Source of the DNA: Chlorops oryzae
Taxonomy: Eukaryota > Arthropoda > Insecta > Diptera > Chloropidae
Assembly (NCBI GenBank): GCA_020466095.1
Contig: CM035808.1
Location: 81,384,779-81,448,778, forward strand
Length of the DNA: 64,000 bases
Direction: 5' to 3'
Below the pieces are notes generated by a model, which saw nothing but the letters and a program-made list of their open reading frames with translations, was not told where the DNA came from and ran no database searches. The position numbers and the translations under genes were made by a program. The first letter of the stretch is position 1; every line of letters begins with the position of its first letter. Of this stretch, positions 40,951 to 52,182 are shown piece after piece.

Positions 40951-43109
40951 ACGTTAGTCGACTTTGAACCTGAGCTTTGAAAAGCACCAGCTTCAAAGCT
41001 TGTATTATTTTGTGTCTAGGGTAGTACTAATGTCTGGCGTTTGTGGAAAAGAAACGAAGAAGAAAAAGCTATAAACTTTAGGTAAAAGGGAATGTAGAAC
41101 TTAATGACGGATCAAGAAGGCAAAAACAAAGCGCTTGGCGATCGAATTTTAATAGTAAAAATAAAAATACTTCCTTTGAGAGCTGGCGGCGTCAATCTTC
41201 CAATCCCAGGTTTAGCTGCTCTACTCCGACTTCGGTTCAGGGCTGCTTCAGGACCGAACCGACTATAAACTTTATTCATTTTAAATATATTACGCGACCG
41301 CACAGAAAATTTGTTTTTTGATCAACTGTGTTGTACACGCTCTCGGCGAAAGATGAGAATGCAGAGAAGAAATTTGAATGCGCGAAATAAGCGCCACTTT
41401 CAAGATATGGAACCGTTTCACCACAATCTGCTCTGGAACTTTTTCTCTGTCAGACTGCGCTCTTAAAAATTTTGCTCTGGCACATTTTGCTCTTGCAGAT
41501 TTTTCTCTGATAAATTTCTGGGAGAATGGCACTGTCCCAGTAACCGTTCACCCTACCTACTAACCACAGCTCAGTGGTGCCTTAAAAAACTTTATAAAAC
41601 GGTTTGATCTATGTTGACAAATTTACTTAGAGGGTTCTTTAACGAAACGCTTGAATTCTATGTGGAGGACTAGACGTGATATAATTTGCAAGAAACCGTG
41701 CACAAAATCCTTATTCATGGATGCAGTATTGTTAAATACTTGTACCTGTCAATTCAAAATCATAAACAATTTTGGAAATATCGCAGTCAAGATAGTCCAA
41801 AAAGAAGTAGAAAACACTGCATGAGCGATGTTTTTTTGCGCTCATATTAACTTATGAGCCCTTATTTCATCAGCTGAGAGAATTATCTCGGTAATAAAGT
41901 GCATGTTTTTTCCGCTAAAGTCAGAGTGAGAACAACAACACTTTAAGCTTTCGATTTTAACAAACGAGTCAGCTTTTTATTTTATTTATTTATACCACAA
42001 ACTTAAAGACTATTAAAAACTATTACAGAAAGCTTGCTTATAAACCAAATGGTATTACTTTACGCTTTAATGAACAAAAAATAATTAAACAATCGAGTAA
42101 AAAGACAGAGAATTAGAACGGTTTCGTTGTAAGTAAGAGAAAGTTGTAATATATTTGGCGGCGGTAGATCGAGTAAGAATCGAGTACTCTCCAGTGCACT
42201 CGGGCGTTGAAGCTTAGAAGGGATCTTTGTAACGAAACCTGAAAGGCCCTCTTCTGCACCTCGACAACTTAAAGGTGGGGCTTACGATCGCCATTTCGAG
42301 TACTTTTCTAAGGGTGCGATTGTCGCAGCTGAACAGTGCTGCTCGCAAGTGATCGACGTGTGTGTCGAGTCAACGATAATCGTAAACAGCGCCTTTATTA
42401 ACAATGAAAGTAAGAAATTGAAGCGATGAATAATATTTTGTAATGATAAAGCCATATAGGTTGAGGGAAGGCATGGAGTATTCGGATTTAAAATAAATTT
42501 TTAATTTTTTTTTAAATTATATTATTAACATTTATTAAGTGAAATAACTACCAGGAGATCCAAATATGGGCGAAATACAGAATAAGGCAAACTGTTAGAT
42601 ATTTTTCAATACGTAGATATTGTTGATTTTTTACTCTAAAAAAGGTCTTGAGTCTTGTGGGAAGAGCGTATTTGAATTATCCGATTTGGATACAACTTTG
42701 AGGATGTGTTCGTTTTGTTCATTGAATGTCTTCTATTGAGGACAAGATTTTATATGAAATATGTTTATATATTGCTGGTTGTATCCGGGGTGGGTGGTGG
42801 TCGTGGCCGATTGTTTTTTTTTTTTTTGAAAACTCTCATATATTTCTGTTTTATCACAAATAATCGTTGATTAAATGCCAATCATTTTCACAACCCCACT
42901 TTTCATGAGGAATAAACCTTTTGGATCGTGTGGAGGGTGGGTGCTGGGCGTGTTCAATTTTGATCCAACTTGACATTTATCTTAATCTGGTCAAAATAAC
43001 CCACTATGGACAAAGTCGAACACTCCGGTGTTCGGTTAACAAATATCCATATGAATTGGCGTTGGTAGGAAATCATTAATTGAAAGAATTAATGAACCTT
43101 ATTGCTTAC
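40951..43109. other. No recognisable gene; short repeats
   Basis: At 41420-41530 there is a run of imperfect ~15-base repeats of the type TTTTGCTCT(G/T)GCA. A TTTATTTATTTAT tract lies at 41975-41995. At 42290-42350 a GTGCGATTGTCGCAGCTGAACA motif (split here: GCGATTGTCGCAGC) resembles ATTGCCGCAGCTG at 36975. 42480-42540 and 42815-42830 are homopolymer-rich. I recognise no element. Confidence 0.4.
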
Positions 43110-43372
43110 CCCTTTTTCAGAATCTAGTATCTCCGCGACGATATCCGGATTTTCATCTAACTCAGCAAAATCCTTGAAAATTCGAAATTTGCCATCATAC
43201 GAATTTTTGATTTGAAATGTATGAATTTTTTGACTGCCTACATCATCCTGGCTGCTTGCACATGGCATTCGAAGTGCCAAAGCTAAGGCAAGACCCGCTA
43301 TCACAACGGCCAATAAAACTCCAAAGGTAAATGTAGCTGTGGGTGGAAAGAAAATGTTTCGCCGTGGTTTAT
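43110..43372 (-). CDS. Possible host exon: single-pass membrane protein
   Basis: Minus strand: a polypyrimidine acceptor TTTTTTTTTTCAG ends at 43373, followed by 263 bases of open frame and a donor GGG|GTAAGC (43104-43109). The intron phases are 1 and 0. The 87 whole codons begin KPRRNIFFPP and continue with a hydrophobic segment FGVLLAVVIAGLALALAL, which looks like a signal anchor or membrane helix. A charged tail ends ENPDIVAEILDSEKG. A basic KPRR before the helix would favour a cytoplasmic N-terminus. I do not recognise the protein. It has no stops and matches no transposon in the window, so it may belong to a gene with very large introns. Confidence 0.5.
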
Positions 43373-43621
43373 CTGAAAAAAAAAATCCGAAATTTAGTGT
43401 GCAAAAGAGCATACGTAGCAGCTTATACATATGAATGTTATGGTAGATCCTTTTGTCCGACAACAAATATATGATAGTTTCCCTAGTAGCGCAAGAATCT
43501 GCGATTTATTCAGAAGGAATGCCGAGGGGGCAATAGGTTAAACCCAAATTTCTTACTTGAGATTTTTAAAAAGCAGTACCATCTTAAAGATGCCTAAGAG
43601 CATGCTGGAATTATGACAGAA
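43373..43621. other. Putative intron sequence, nothing recognised
   Basis: Between the possible exon and the mini-me-like element. No repeats or frames of note. Confidence 0.3.
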
Positions 43622-44785
43622 AATAAGTAAGAAAGCTAAAGTCGGCCAAGCCCAACTTTGAAATACCAAGTGTTTCTTCCGTTTAGAGTTTTTAATAAAA
43701 ACAAGTAAAGAAGTTTACATCGGCTAAGCCGATTGCACACATACCTTTTCCTCAGCCTGAAATATGTTAAAACATTACCTTAACAAAAATTCCTGCCGTT
43801 TTCGTTGTTCTAGCTTGGATATCTAGTTATACCTTATCTGTACTTCGATTTAGCTTCTAAAACTCGAATTATCATTAAGCACAAAATTTTCGCAGATGGT
43901 GAGCATGGTCAAGTTTTAACCGTTAGAGGACATTTTGTCTAGCAGCGAAATACTCAGTTCAAAATAGTGAAAATCAAATTTTTTCGAATTTCGCGAATGG
44001 TGGTCTTGATAAAATTTTAACCCTTAGAGGACATTTTCTTTAGCTGCGAAATACTCAGTTCAAAATAGTGAAAATAAAATTTTTGCGAATTTCGCGGATG
44101 GTGGTCATGGTCAAATTTTAACCGTTAGAGGACATTTTGTCTAGCAGCGAAATACTCAGTTCAAAATAGTGAAAATAAAATTTTCGCGAATTTCGCGAAT
44201 GGTGGTCATGGTCAAATTTTCACCTTATGTGACGACTTAATTTGGCGGCAAAATACACAATCGGAAGAAGAAGAAAAATCATTTTTGTATACAGATATGA
44301 GAATAAAAGAGTGTTTTTTTTAATGTGTAGGATGATGACCATAGCTAAAGCGATGTCGCAATTTTTTTTCAGCGAGAGCTTATGTCTACGTGGTAGCTAT
44401 AAACACACCAAATTTCAATAAGCTGGGATGTATAGTAAAAAAGTTATCCAGGAAAAATGTTAAAAATCGTGATTTTTGAAACTTCTGAACCACTTCCCAC
44501 GACCCAAGAAACGACTACAAAAAAAATTTGTATGCAGTTCGGACATTTACCTGGTTCAAGTCCATGCCAAATTTCAATATGATATCTTTCATGGCGTAAG
44601 AGTAAATTACGAAAAACTAAAGTGTGACCGACAGACAGACAGACAGACATGGCTAGATCGACTCCTCTTGTCACCCTGATCAAGAATATATATATATATG
44701 TCTATATCTATCGCGACTCCTTTGGTATGTTACATACTCCGGGCAAAACTTAATATCATCTTTCCTTCGGAAAAGGTATAAAAAC
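43622..44785 (+). mobile_element. mini-me/DINE-type element with microsatellites
   Basis: Begins AAGTAAGAAAGCTAAAGTCGG and CCAAGCCCAACTTTGAAATACC, a terminus common to many fly interspersed repeats (mini-me, DINE/INE-1 related). It holds three ~101-bp tandem repeats. Near the end is (CAGA)n at 44630-44648, a ~35-bp core starting TGGCTAGATCGACTC, then (TA)n at 44686-44700. That GTCY/core/TA arrangement is the hallmark of dipteran mini-me elements as described for Drosophila. It ends GGAAAAGGTATAAAAA. A second start-like AACAAGTAAAGAAG at about 43704 suggests two overlapping copies. Confidence 0.65.
43921..44222 (+). repeat. Three ~101-bp tandem repeats
   Basis: Units start at 43921, 44022 and 44123 with CGTTAGAGGACATTTT, each with AATACTCAGTTCAAAATAG and AATTTCGCGAATGGTGG. 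Units are 90-95% alike by eye. Confidence 0.85.
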
Positions 44786-45515
44786 GCTTTTAAATTAAAA
44801 ACTAGAATAAATAATATTGAATTTTATTTACTCTTGTGAGTGACCAATTTAGAAGAATTTAGACTAATAAGATCTCAACAGCGCGTGAGCGAAGGAAAAG
44901 TGTATACGGATTGACCAGTGGAGAACGAACAAATTTTTGTACTCTCAAATCATCTTATTCCCGCTTGGAAATGATCCATAGAAAAGCCGCGTGAAAAGGT
45001 TCCATGGAACGGCCATGTGGAAGATCCTCTCTGGACTTTTTTCCAGGCTAAGGCTCGGGTTTAAGATCGCTGTTCGTGCGTGCCTTTCAACGGGTTTAGA
45101 TTGTCACATAGGGGACGAGCTTTGTCGCACCGCAATCGACGGGAAATTGCCTACGGACAATCTTTGTCGCAATGTGGTCGACGAAGGTAGGTCGAACCAA
45201 CAGTGATCTATCACATTCTGCCCGCCTTGCAGTACTACAACTGAGTCAGACAGACACCTATTTGATCTATGGAGAAAAGAAAACCAAAAGAGAAGAGAAA
45301 CGAGAAAATCTAAGGTGCGAAAGCGAGGAATAGCGCTACCGTGGGAGAGAGTAGAGGGGAAAAAGTACAGAGCACGCTAGAAATGAGGGGATAGGCGGAG
45401 AGAAAGAGAATAAAAACATAAGGGAGTGGGTAGAGGGGAGAAAATACAGAGCACGCTAAAAATTAGGGGATAGGCGGAGAGAAAGAGAATAGAAACAGAA
45501 GGGAGCCGCCAACGG
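44786..45515. other. No gene; ~79-bp tandem duplication
   Basis: Two copies of a purine-rich unit starting GTAGAGGGGA (45351 and 45430), containing TACAGAGCACGCTA and GATAGGCGGAGAGAAAGAG. 45040-45200 repeats TTGTCGCA and CGACG motifs. The purine-rich strand could be BEL untranslated sequence, but I cannot show it. Confidence 0.5.
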
Positions 45516-46460
45516 TTACGGTGGGCAGCTCCCAGACAACACAAACCCAATGATGGTGTTGGTGGCGTGCAACTGTCCGATCCCCGTTGGGAGGCCGCCG
45601 TGCCGCATCACCGTGGGGTAGATATCGAGCCCCGAGACGAAATCCACCGCTCGAGACCGATAGGATTCGGGATCCGCGAGAACTATGTTTAGGTAATGCT
45701 CACGAGGCCTTTTATCAACCGGTTGCGAGGGGACACGCCCGGGAGCCGACTTACCACCCGCTCGTACGTTTCGACCACCACATTGAGATCGAATCCCGCA
45801 CGCAGCATGAGTGTGCAAGGTGGTGCGCCTCCAATATCTACGGTAGAAAGCCGCCACCTGTGAACCAGCTCAGAAGTAATGGAAGACTGTGGAGAACAGG
45901 CGTTAAGCACCGCGCGAGCTTCGGACTTCTCTCTGCCCACACGCACCTACACAATCGCGGTGGGCAGCACGGACACCAGTCTGGTGATGGTCCCAACCAA
46001 AGAGCTTGGGGACGTGCGGATGCACGGGGACGAATGGACGATCGCCGGGGGTGAGACAACGGATTCTTGAGTAGGGGTTTGGCGTCGGAAGCATCACAGG
46101 TTTCGCGGCGCGTTCCCGTCGTTATCGTGGAGAGTGGTATGGTGATCTCCTTGGAATTTTAAGCACCGTTTTCCACTCGTGCAAGTTCTTTGTTTATGGG
46201 AATAAGCAAGACAGTTCGAGCAGTATCCGTTAAGTAACACAACACGGAGACGCTGTTCTATTGACGCCTTCCGATACTTTCGGCAGTGCGCCAGCTTATG
46301 AGATCCACGGCAGAGGGGGCAGTTAAAAACTGAGCGCCAGCACTGACCACGTCTGGGCAGCTCGCACCTCGAATATTGGATTTTCCTCCTCCATTTTCCC
46401 CGCCGACGATTGCTCTTGTACCATGATAGAGTTTCTAAAAGAAAGACGAAAAAAAAACAA
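45516..46460 (-). pseudogene. BEL-3 gag C-terminus and protease
   Basis: Minus frame 46522-46094 has the BEL gag zinc region CPLCRGSHKLAHCRKY...GYCSNCLAYSHKQRTC...CLKFQGDHHTTLH. Protease follows in other frames: ARAVLNACSPQSSITSEL (about 45910), then ADPESYRSRAVDFVSGLDIYP (45700-45640) and TIIGFVLSGSC (45540). The active site aspartate is replaced (LLDSGS becomes VLNACS), and several frameshifts are present. It ends at 45516, and the RT is gone. It abuts the 3' end of BEL-2 with only about 90 bases between. Confidence 0.75.
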
Positions 46461-46548
46461 GAGACGAGAAGACCGATCACGAGCACTAACCACAAACAAA
46501 AAGAAAGAAAGAAAAATTTCAATTATTAAAAGGATCATAGAGAGATCA

Positions 46549-47995
46549 TTCGCTGGGGAGTATCACCAATTTTGCTAACGGACGAGTGAGTACACCGCAC
46601 GCGGTCCGAATGTCGGCAACGCAAACCCGTTTATCTTTACCGGGATAAAGCTTCACGACCCGATCTAATCGCCACTTATTGGGGGAGGGTCTCCTCACGG
46701 ATGACAACTAAATCATCGGTCTTGATATTCTCCATCGGAACTTTCCATTTAGTTCTCCTGTAGAATTCCTTTAAAAATACTTCTTTCCAACGCCGACACA
46801 CTAACTGTGGTAAAGCATTCATCCTTTGCCACCGTTGGACAATAGAGAGTGGATTTTGCAAGCTTTCAGGCTCCGGGGCCGCAAGAAGAGGTCCTCCGAC
46901 GACAAAATGGCCCGGAGTCAAGGCTTGAAAATCAAACTGATTATCTGACATAGCATAAAGAGGGCGCGAATTAAGGCAACTTTCTGTTCGAGCTTACAAT
47001 GTATAAAATTCCTCAAAAGTGTATTTGAGGTTAACTCTCAGCTTTCGGAAGTGCTGCTTGAAACTCTTCACTCCTACTTCCCAAAGTCCGCCCATGTGTG
47101 GTGCGCCGGCGGGATAAACGCCCAGCTAATCTCTTGGTCGAAAAATAGATGGTGAACTTGCTGGCTGGTTTCCATTAAACACTTTTGAAAATTAAGACGA
47201 AGTTATTTGGACGCTCCGACAAAATTTGTTCCGTTATCGGAAAAGACGTAATGCGGACATCTTCGCCGAGCAACAAATCGGGAGAAGGCTGCCAAAAAAG
47301 AGGCTGACGACAGATCACAGGTAGACTCCGAATGCACGGCCTTTGTAGCAAAACAAACAAAAAGACACACATAGCCTTTGGTGACGTGACAAAATCTCCC
47401 GGTGAAACTTTTTATATCAAAGGGTCCAGCAAAATCAACTCCGGTTTTGGTAAAGGGATGGGAAAGCGATGTGCGCTCAGCGGGGAGCGCCGCCATAAGC
47501 CTGCTGCCTGCCTTCTTTTGAAAATCGTTCATATCTTACACCGATGGAGCACTAGCTTGATCGAAGCCTTAGCATGAGGCAACCAAAATTGACTACGAAG
47601 AACTCGCAACATGAGTTCATTACCTCCATGAAAGGTCACTTGATGAATATGCTGCACCAGCAGCTGCGCTAACTGAGCATGCTTCGGATGGACTATGGGG
47701 TGTTTCTCATCGAATGACAGCTCTGGGGACGCGGTGAGTCTGCCACCAATTCGTAGCAGCTTATCAGTATGGAGGAAAGGATTCAAAGCGAATGGACTGC
47801 TCTTACTACCCACAACACGGTTTTCAGATAAGGCTGCATATTCATAAGGGAAAAAAAATAATTGAGCTACCGGCAATAAATGGATTTTAGTTCGTCTTTT
47901 TTCTTCCGGAGATAGCTCCAAGTCAAGAAATGGCGTAGGGATCTGAACTCTGCGTGCTCGGGCAAGCACTCGGAGAACATAACTCACTACGCGAA
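46549..47995 (-). pseudogene. BEL-2 integrase
   Basis: Minus strand. The zinc region is in 47987-47529 (LHTDKLLRIGGRLTASPEL, HPIVHPKHAQLAQLLVQHIH, FWLPHAKASIKLVLHRC). The core is in 47532-47203 (TKTGVDFAGPFD, ATKAVHSESTCDLS, VFSDNGTNFVGASK). The C-terminal part is 46951-46549 (LTPGHFVVGGPLLA, YRRTKWKVP, then KWRLDRVVKLYPG and ADIRTACGVLTRP). Both catalytic aspartate blocks are visible. The glutamate region falls in the broken stretch 46980-47200. Confidence 0.85.
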
Positions 47996-48920
47996 TGGCC
48001 CAAGCAAAGCTCGAGAACCGCGAAAGAAGATCATCTCGGACTACCGGTATGGCGACATGAAAGCGAACATTTTTTCGCTCAAGGGAAGTAGTACAATCTC
48101 ACGGGGCTAACTAATTGGGCCATTATGCACTATCAAGCGTGAGCCACGAGGGTCCGTTCAACCAGAGAGCAAGCGAAATGAGTTTCGGTGCGGCAATTAC
48201 TCGGGACGCCAAGTCAGCTGGGTTGTCCGCCGATTCTACATGACGACAACAGTGAGTTCCTACAAAGTCTCTTATTTTGGACACTCGATTGGCTACAAAG
48301 GTGGTCCACGTATACGCCGGTTTATCCAACCATGCAAGCACAATCATAGAATCAGACCAACAATGAATTTTTGGGCATTCAACTTCTAGAGATGGGAGAA
48401 GCGTCCGAACTAAATCAAAGGAGCAGAGCCGCTCCACAAAGTTAAAGGCGGGGTAATAAAATCGTCTTTACTGGTGCGACCTTGGACTTGAAAAAGAGGA
48501 GATGACATAAAAAGGTTTTATGCTCCGTTCCCCTAGCGTATATACACGTCGCACACGCTTTTTCAGAGGCATCGGAAAACGCATAAAACTCGACCTCACA
48601 CGATGAGGTGAACTAAATCCAGCGGGGAATTCGCACTTTGTTTAGATTGACTAAATTTTCACGAAATTTCCATTGTTGGTGAGGAAGGGGAGGGAATACT
48701 TCATCCCAGCCCGTTTGGGAGAGCCAAACTTGCTGCATAATGATTTTCGCAGTCACCACAACGGGAGCCAACTATCCTGCTGGATCACAGCTTAGCAATA
48801 CCGGAAAGGACTTGCCGCTTAGTATATGAAGTCTTGATGCCTACCGCCTCCACTCTAAAATAGAATTGGTCAGAAGATGCATTCCATCAAATACCTTATG
48901 TCTTGGCTTCACTGGATTCT
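47996..48920 (-). pseudogene. BEL-2 RNase H region
   Basis: Minus frame 48437-48123 carries IHCWSDSMIVLAWLDKP, FVANRVSKIRD and HVESADNPADLASR, the C-terminal RNase H blocks of BEL. Upstream (48440-48920) lies the RT-RNase H connection in short broken frames. Confidence 0.75.
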
Positions 48921-49610
48921 TCAAAGGACAAGAAAACTTCCGTGAGTCGGTGCTCCTTGGGACAAAAGTGCAGGATGGTTGAAGGTCCATTTTCGAAGGG
49001 GGAAACCGGCCGAGTCCAAGGTTATGAGTAATTCATCGCGAGCTTGGATAGCAGTTTCGACGTCATGTGCTCCACCGAGTGCATAATCGACATACATAAA
49101 GTTTTTTATTATGTCTGCTGCCAGCGTATATATATGTTGAGAATCCTCAGCCAGCTGATGGAGAGTGCGTATAGCCAAATAGGGAGCGCAACTAACGCCA
49201 AACGTAACCGTCTTCAACTCGAAGTCCTTGACCGGCCCATCTGACGGTGACCGAAAGAGAATACGCTGAAAGGGAGTGTGTTTGGGGTGAACTTTGTTTG
49301 GCGAAACATTTTTTCAATATCAATATTGAACACAAATTGGAAAAAACGCTACTTCAGGATCAACTGACTCCGTAGGGTGTACGGCTAGACGCATTGAAGA
49401 CAACTCGAACCTTAGTGGTGGTGCTTTCCGGCTTCATTGCGGTATGATGCGGTAAATAATAATACGCCAACCGGTCTTGAAACTGAATGAGGGATATGGG
49501 GGACATATGCTGCAATTCCAAGTATTCTCTGATCACCCGGTTGTTCTTTTCCTTAAGAGGCGGATGCCGGGACAACCGAACTTCACTACGCAGCAATTGT
49601 TTCATCGCAA
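48921..49610 (-). pseudogene. BEL-2 reverse transcriptase
   Basis: Minus frames 49605-49360 (RLAYYYLPHHTAMKPES, KVRVVFNASSRTPYG) and 49217-48921 (KTVTFGVSCAPYLAIRTL, LRKWTFN). The catalytic motif usually YVDD reads MYVDYALGG, so an essential aspartate is lost. Between the frames, FNIDIEKMFRQ (about 49330) and RILFRSP (about 49270) are in different frames. Confidence 0.85.
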
Positions 49611-49738
49611 TGTATCGGAAAGAGCTGATTTCTCTATTCGAAAAGGGATCCTTTGTCTTTTAATATTTTCTTCGCAGATACGATCATCTTCAGATAGCAC
49701 CGGGACGCGAGCCAGCTCTTCCACTTCCCTGAACTTCG

Positions 49739-50440
49739 TTATTTGTTGCTCCAAGGTGACTTCACTAACAAATAATGCCCTTGTGGAAAAGATGATCGAG
49801 TGGACGCAGATGCACCTGTGCTTTCAGATGCAATCGGTCCCGTAAGGATCCAACCCAATACCGCCTCAATAGCAACTAATGATATAAGAATATCCACGTT
49901 TCCTTGACAAGCGAAATTAGCATCTTCTAAAGGAAGGTCAACAACTTTCACCGCCTCCGCGGGAAGAGAGAACGAGGGCAAGTCCCCTGTTAATTGGCCA
50001 AGCACTAAAGCAACAGTAGGTATGGAGACTCCGACATCAAGGGTGGAAGTCAATATAATGTGGCAACATTTGTTCACTTGGGCTGTCAACACATTGCTAA
50101 GGCCCGAGACTCTTGCATCCATTCTCGTCGGTAGATCAATTAATTTCCGTAATCTGTCCGATATTAAAGTGCACTCTGAGCCTGGGTCGACTAAGGCCCT
50201 AGCTTGATACATTTCACCCAGGTGACTGAGATTTTCCATGGCAGTACCTAACAAGACTTTCTTCTTGGACATCGCAAAATGATTTTTCCCAACCGCATTC
50301 AAGGCACGATATGCCGTCGAACCTGCGGCAGAAACGTTCGAAACGACGGACGGTGACCTACTTGGACGACCTACTTCAGGTGGCGAGGACACTTGAGTAT
50401 GCAAGGTTCTGCGAGCCGCTCCTCCCTGGTTGTGAGCTGA
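49739..50440 (-). pseudogene. BEL-2 protease
   Basis: Minus frame from 50515 enters through satellite sequence; the BEL part starts near SAAGSTAYRALNAVG. KKKVLLGTAMENL precedes the active site QARALVDPGSECTLIS, a D-P-G where BEL has D-S/T-G. Then LTAQVNKCCHIILTS and EAVLGWILTG. The 5' side is cut by the satellite-bearing repeat at 50441. Confidence 0.8.
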
Positions 50441-50865
50441 AACCGACGTCTGGCGTCGAGGCGAATGAAAGATGTAGGAAAAAACTTTGTGTGGTCCGCC
50501 CACTGCCACGCCCACAAATGAAGATTTTTCGTAACTTCCGAGGTAAAAGGCGTAGAAGCTTCAAATTCGCTACAAAGGTTGACCAAGCCGAATAAAAGGT
50601 GTAAGGAAAAAAATTGATGTGCCCCGCCCACTGCCCCGGCCAAAATTGAAGATTTTTCGTTACTTCCCAAGTAAAAGGCGTAGAAGCTTCAAACTAGCAA
50701 CATAGGTTCACCAAGGCGAATGAAAGGTGTAGGGAAATATTATATATATGGCCTGCCCACTGCAACGCCCACAAATAGAGAAGCAAAACATAGTGCGCTC
50801 ATAACGTCGGGACGCTGGGTATTTCAAAGTCGGGCTTGGCTGACTTTAGCTGTCTGACTTGTTTA
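50441..50865 (-). mobile_element. mini-me-type satellite block with conserved terminus
   Basis: Three ~129-bp units starting near 50462, 50590 and 50720 (RTGTAGGRAAAWA..., CCGCCCACTGCC, GAAGATTTTTCGTTACTTCC, AGGCGTAGAAGCTTCAAA). The block ends AAAGTCGGGCTTGGCTGACTT, the complement of the terminus at 43622. It is thus a second, inverted member of the same repeat class with a different internal satellite. It truncates BEL-2 gag/protease. Confidence 0.65.
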
Positions 50866-50931
50866 TTATTATTATATATATATATAAATATATGTTTTTA
50901 TGTTGTGTATATACAATTTTTTTCAAGCTAC

Positions 50932-52182
50932 TGTTAGGTGTCGACTATGGCTAAGTAGGTTGAAAACCCCTGGAGGCGGTGGCCACAGACCATCACTCTG
51001 GGAGCGCCTGAAAGTAATTCCATTACATTTCAGCAATCTGGCTGTAACTAGATTCTTCTAACATTTTTACCAAAGCGTGAGAATTCAAAAAATATTTTAT
51101 TTCCACTTCCAACGAGTTTTTGCCGAATTTGCATTCCCATAAATCTAAAGCTGAAATGCACTTGTGCATTCTGCACATATAACATTTCATTAAAAATCAA
51201 AATATAGCAAACAAAAACAAATTGTCTAAAAAGATTGCAAACGTTATCTGCAAGACCTTATAAGGTTTTGATTTCAAACAACCGTAAAATTTCGAACGCA
51301 TGGAACGGCAAGGAAAATTCTGCCGACGTTGCATTCCCACGATCAGCACATAGGCTGATCGCTTTTCCAAGTCACGTTGGCCCAACGTATGTGCGCCGTC
51401 GCGGCCAGCAAGCCGTCGACGGCTCAGTCGCGTTAGGAAATTGTAAAGGAAAATAAAATTCCTAACGCAGAGAGTTGATTGGGAGTTTTGAAGCCGTGAG
51501 GACGGCCGGTTCGTTTTTTTTAAAAGAATATAAAGTAAAAATTACAAGAATTTATAGAGTCGTTTTTGGTTTCCGGAGCCGCGAAGAAGTTCGGTTTTAA
51601 AATTATTTTTAGTGAAAATTATTAACAAGTTAAAAGATCTCAAAGCAGTCTCCGTCAAGGGACTGACTTTGAGCAACATTATAAAGTTGTTTAAAAATCA
51701 TTTTTATTGTGAAAGTTATTTAACAAGTTAAAAAGATCTCAAAGCAGTCTACGTCACGGGACTGACTTTGAGCAACATTATAAAGTTGTTCAAAAATAAT
51801 TTTTATTGTGAAAATTATTTAACAAGTTAAAAGATCTCAAAGCAGTCTTCATCAAAGGACTGACTTTGAGCAACATTATAAAGTTGTTTTAAAATTACTT
51901 TGTTTGTGAAAATTATTTAACAAGTTAAAAAGATCTCAAAGCAGTCTTCGTCAAAGGACTGACTTTGAGCAACATTATAAAGCTGTTTTAAAAATACTTT
52001 TTTGTGAAAATTATTGACCTTGATAAAAAAAAAATAATGATAATCAATAAAAAGAGAAAAACATAATCCCTCGTGCGTTTTCATTTAAAAAAAAATAGAA
52101 AAAAAGGGTATAATAAAAAAAAAAAATAATAACGTCAGCCCTTCCTTTTCAACGAAAAGAAAGAAGGAAGAAAAACGTTACA
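50932..52182 (+). mobile_element. Gypsy-C 5' LTR (about 1.25 kb)
   Basis: Proposed from TGTTAGGTGTCGAC (50932) to CGTTACA (52182), because the next bases are CTGGCGCAGCCG, close to the TGGCGCAGTCGG primer-binding site of the 17.6/297-type Gypsy group. The 3' partner LTR is not in the window, so the left edge is tentative. It contains four ~99-bp repeats. Confidence 0.55.
51606..52015 (+). repeat. Four ~99-bp repeats, each with a hairpin
   Basis: Units anchored at AACAAGTTAAAA (51623, 51722, 51821, 51919). Each carries CTCAAAGCAGTC, about 9 variable bases, and GACTGACTTTGAG, which pair as a 12-13-base stem. The loops differ (TCCGTCAAGG, TACGTCACGG, TTCATCAAAG, TTCGTCAAAG) while the stems are constant. 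Confidence 0.85.

Noticed and set aside
41290..41532. REKSARAKCARAKFLRAQ repeat peptide as a basic protein
   Set aside because: It comes from an imperfect ~15-base simple repeat and has no coding context.
43921..44222. CRISPR-like array
   Set aside because: The units are head-to-tail ~101-bp satellite repeats without unique spacers, in a eukaryotic context.
45689..46060. GC-rich block with open frames on both strands suggesting a bacterial or host gene
   Set aside because: The minus-strand translation follows BEL gag-protease order (zinc knuckles, then degenerate protease), so it is BEL-3.
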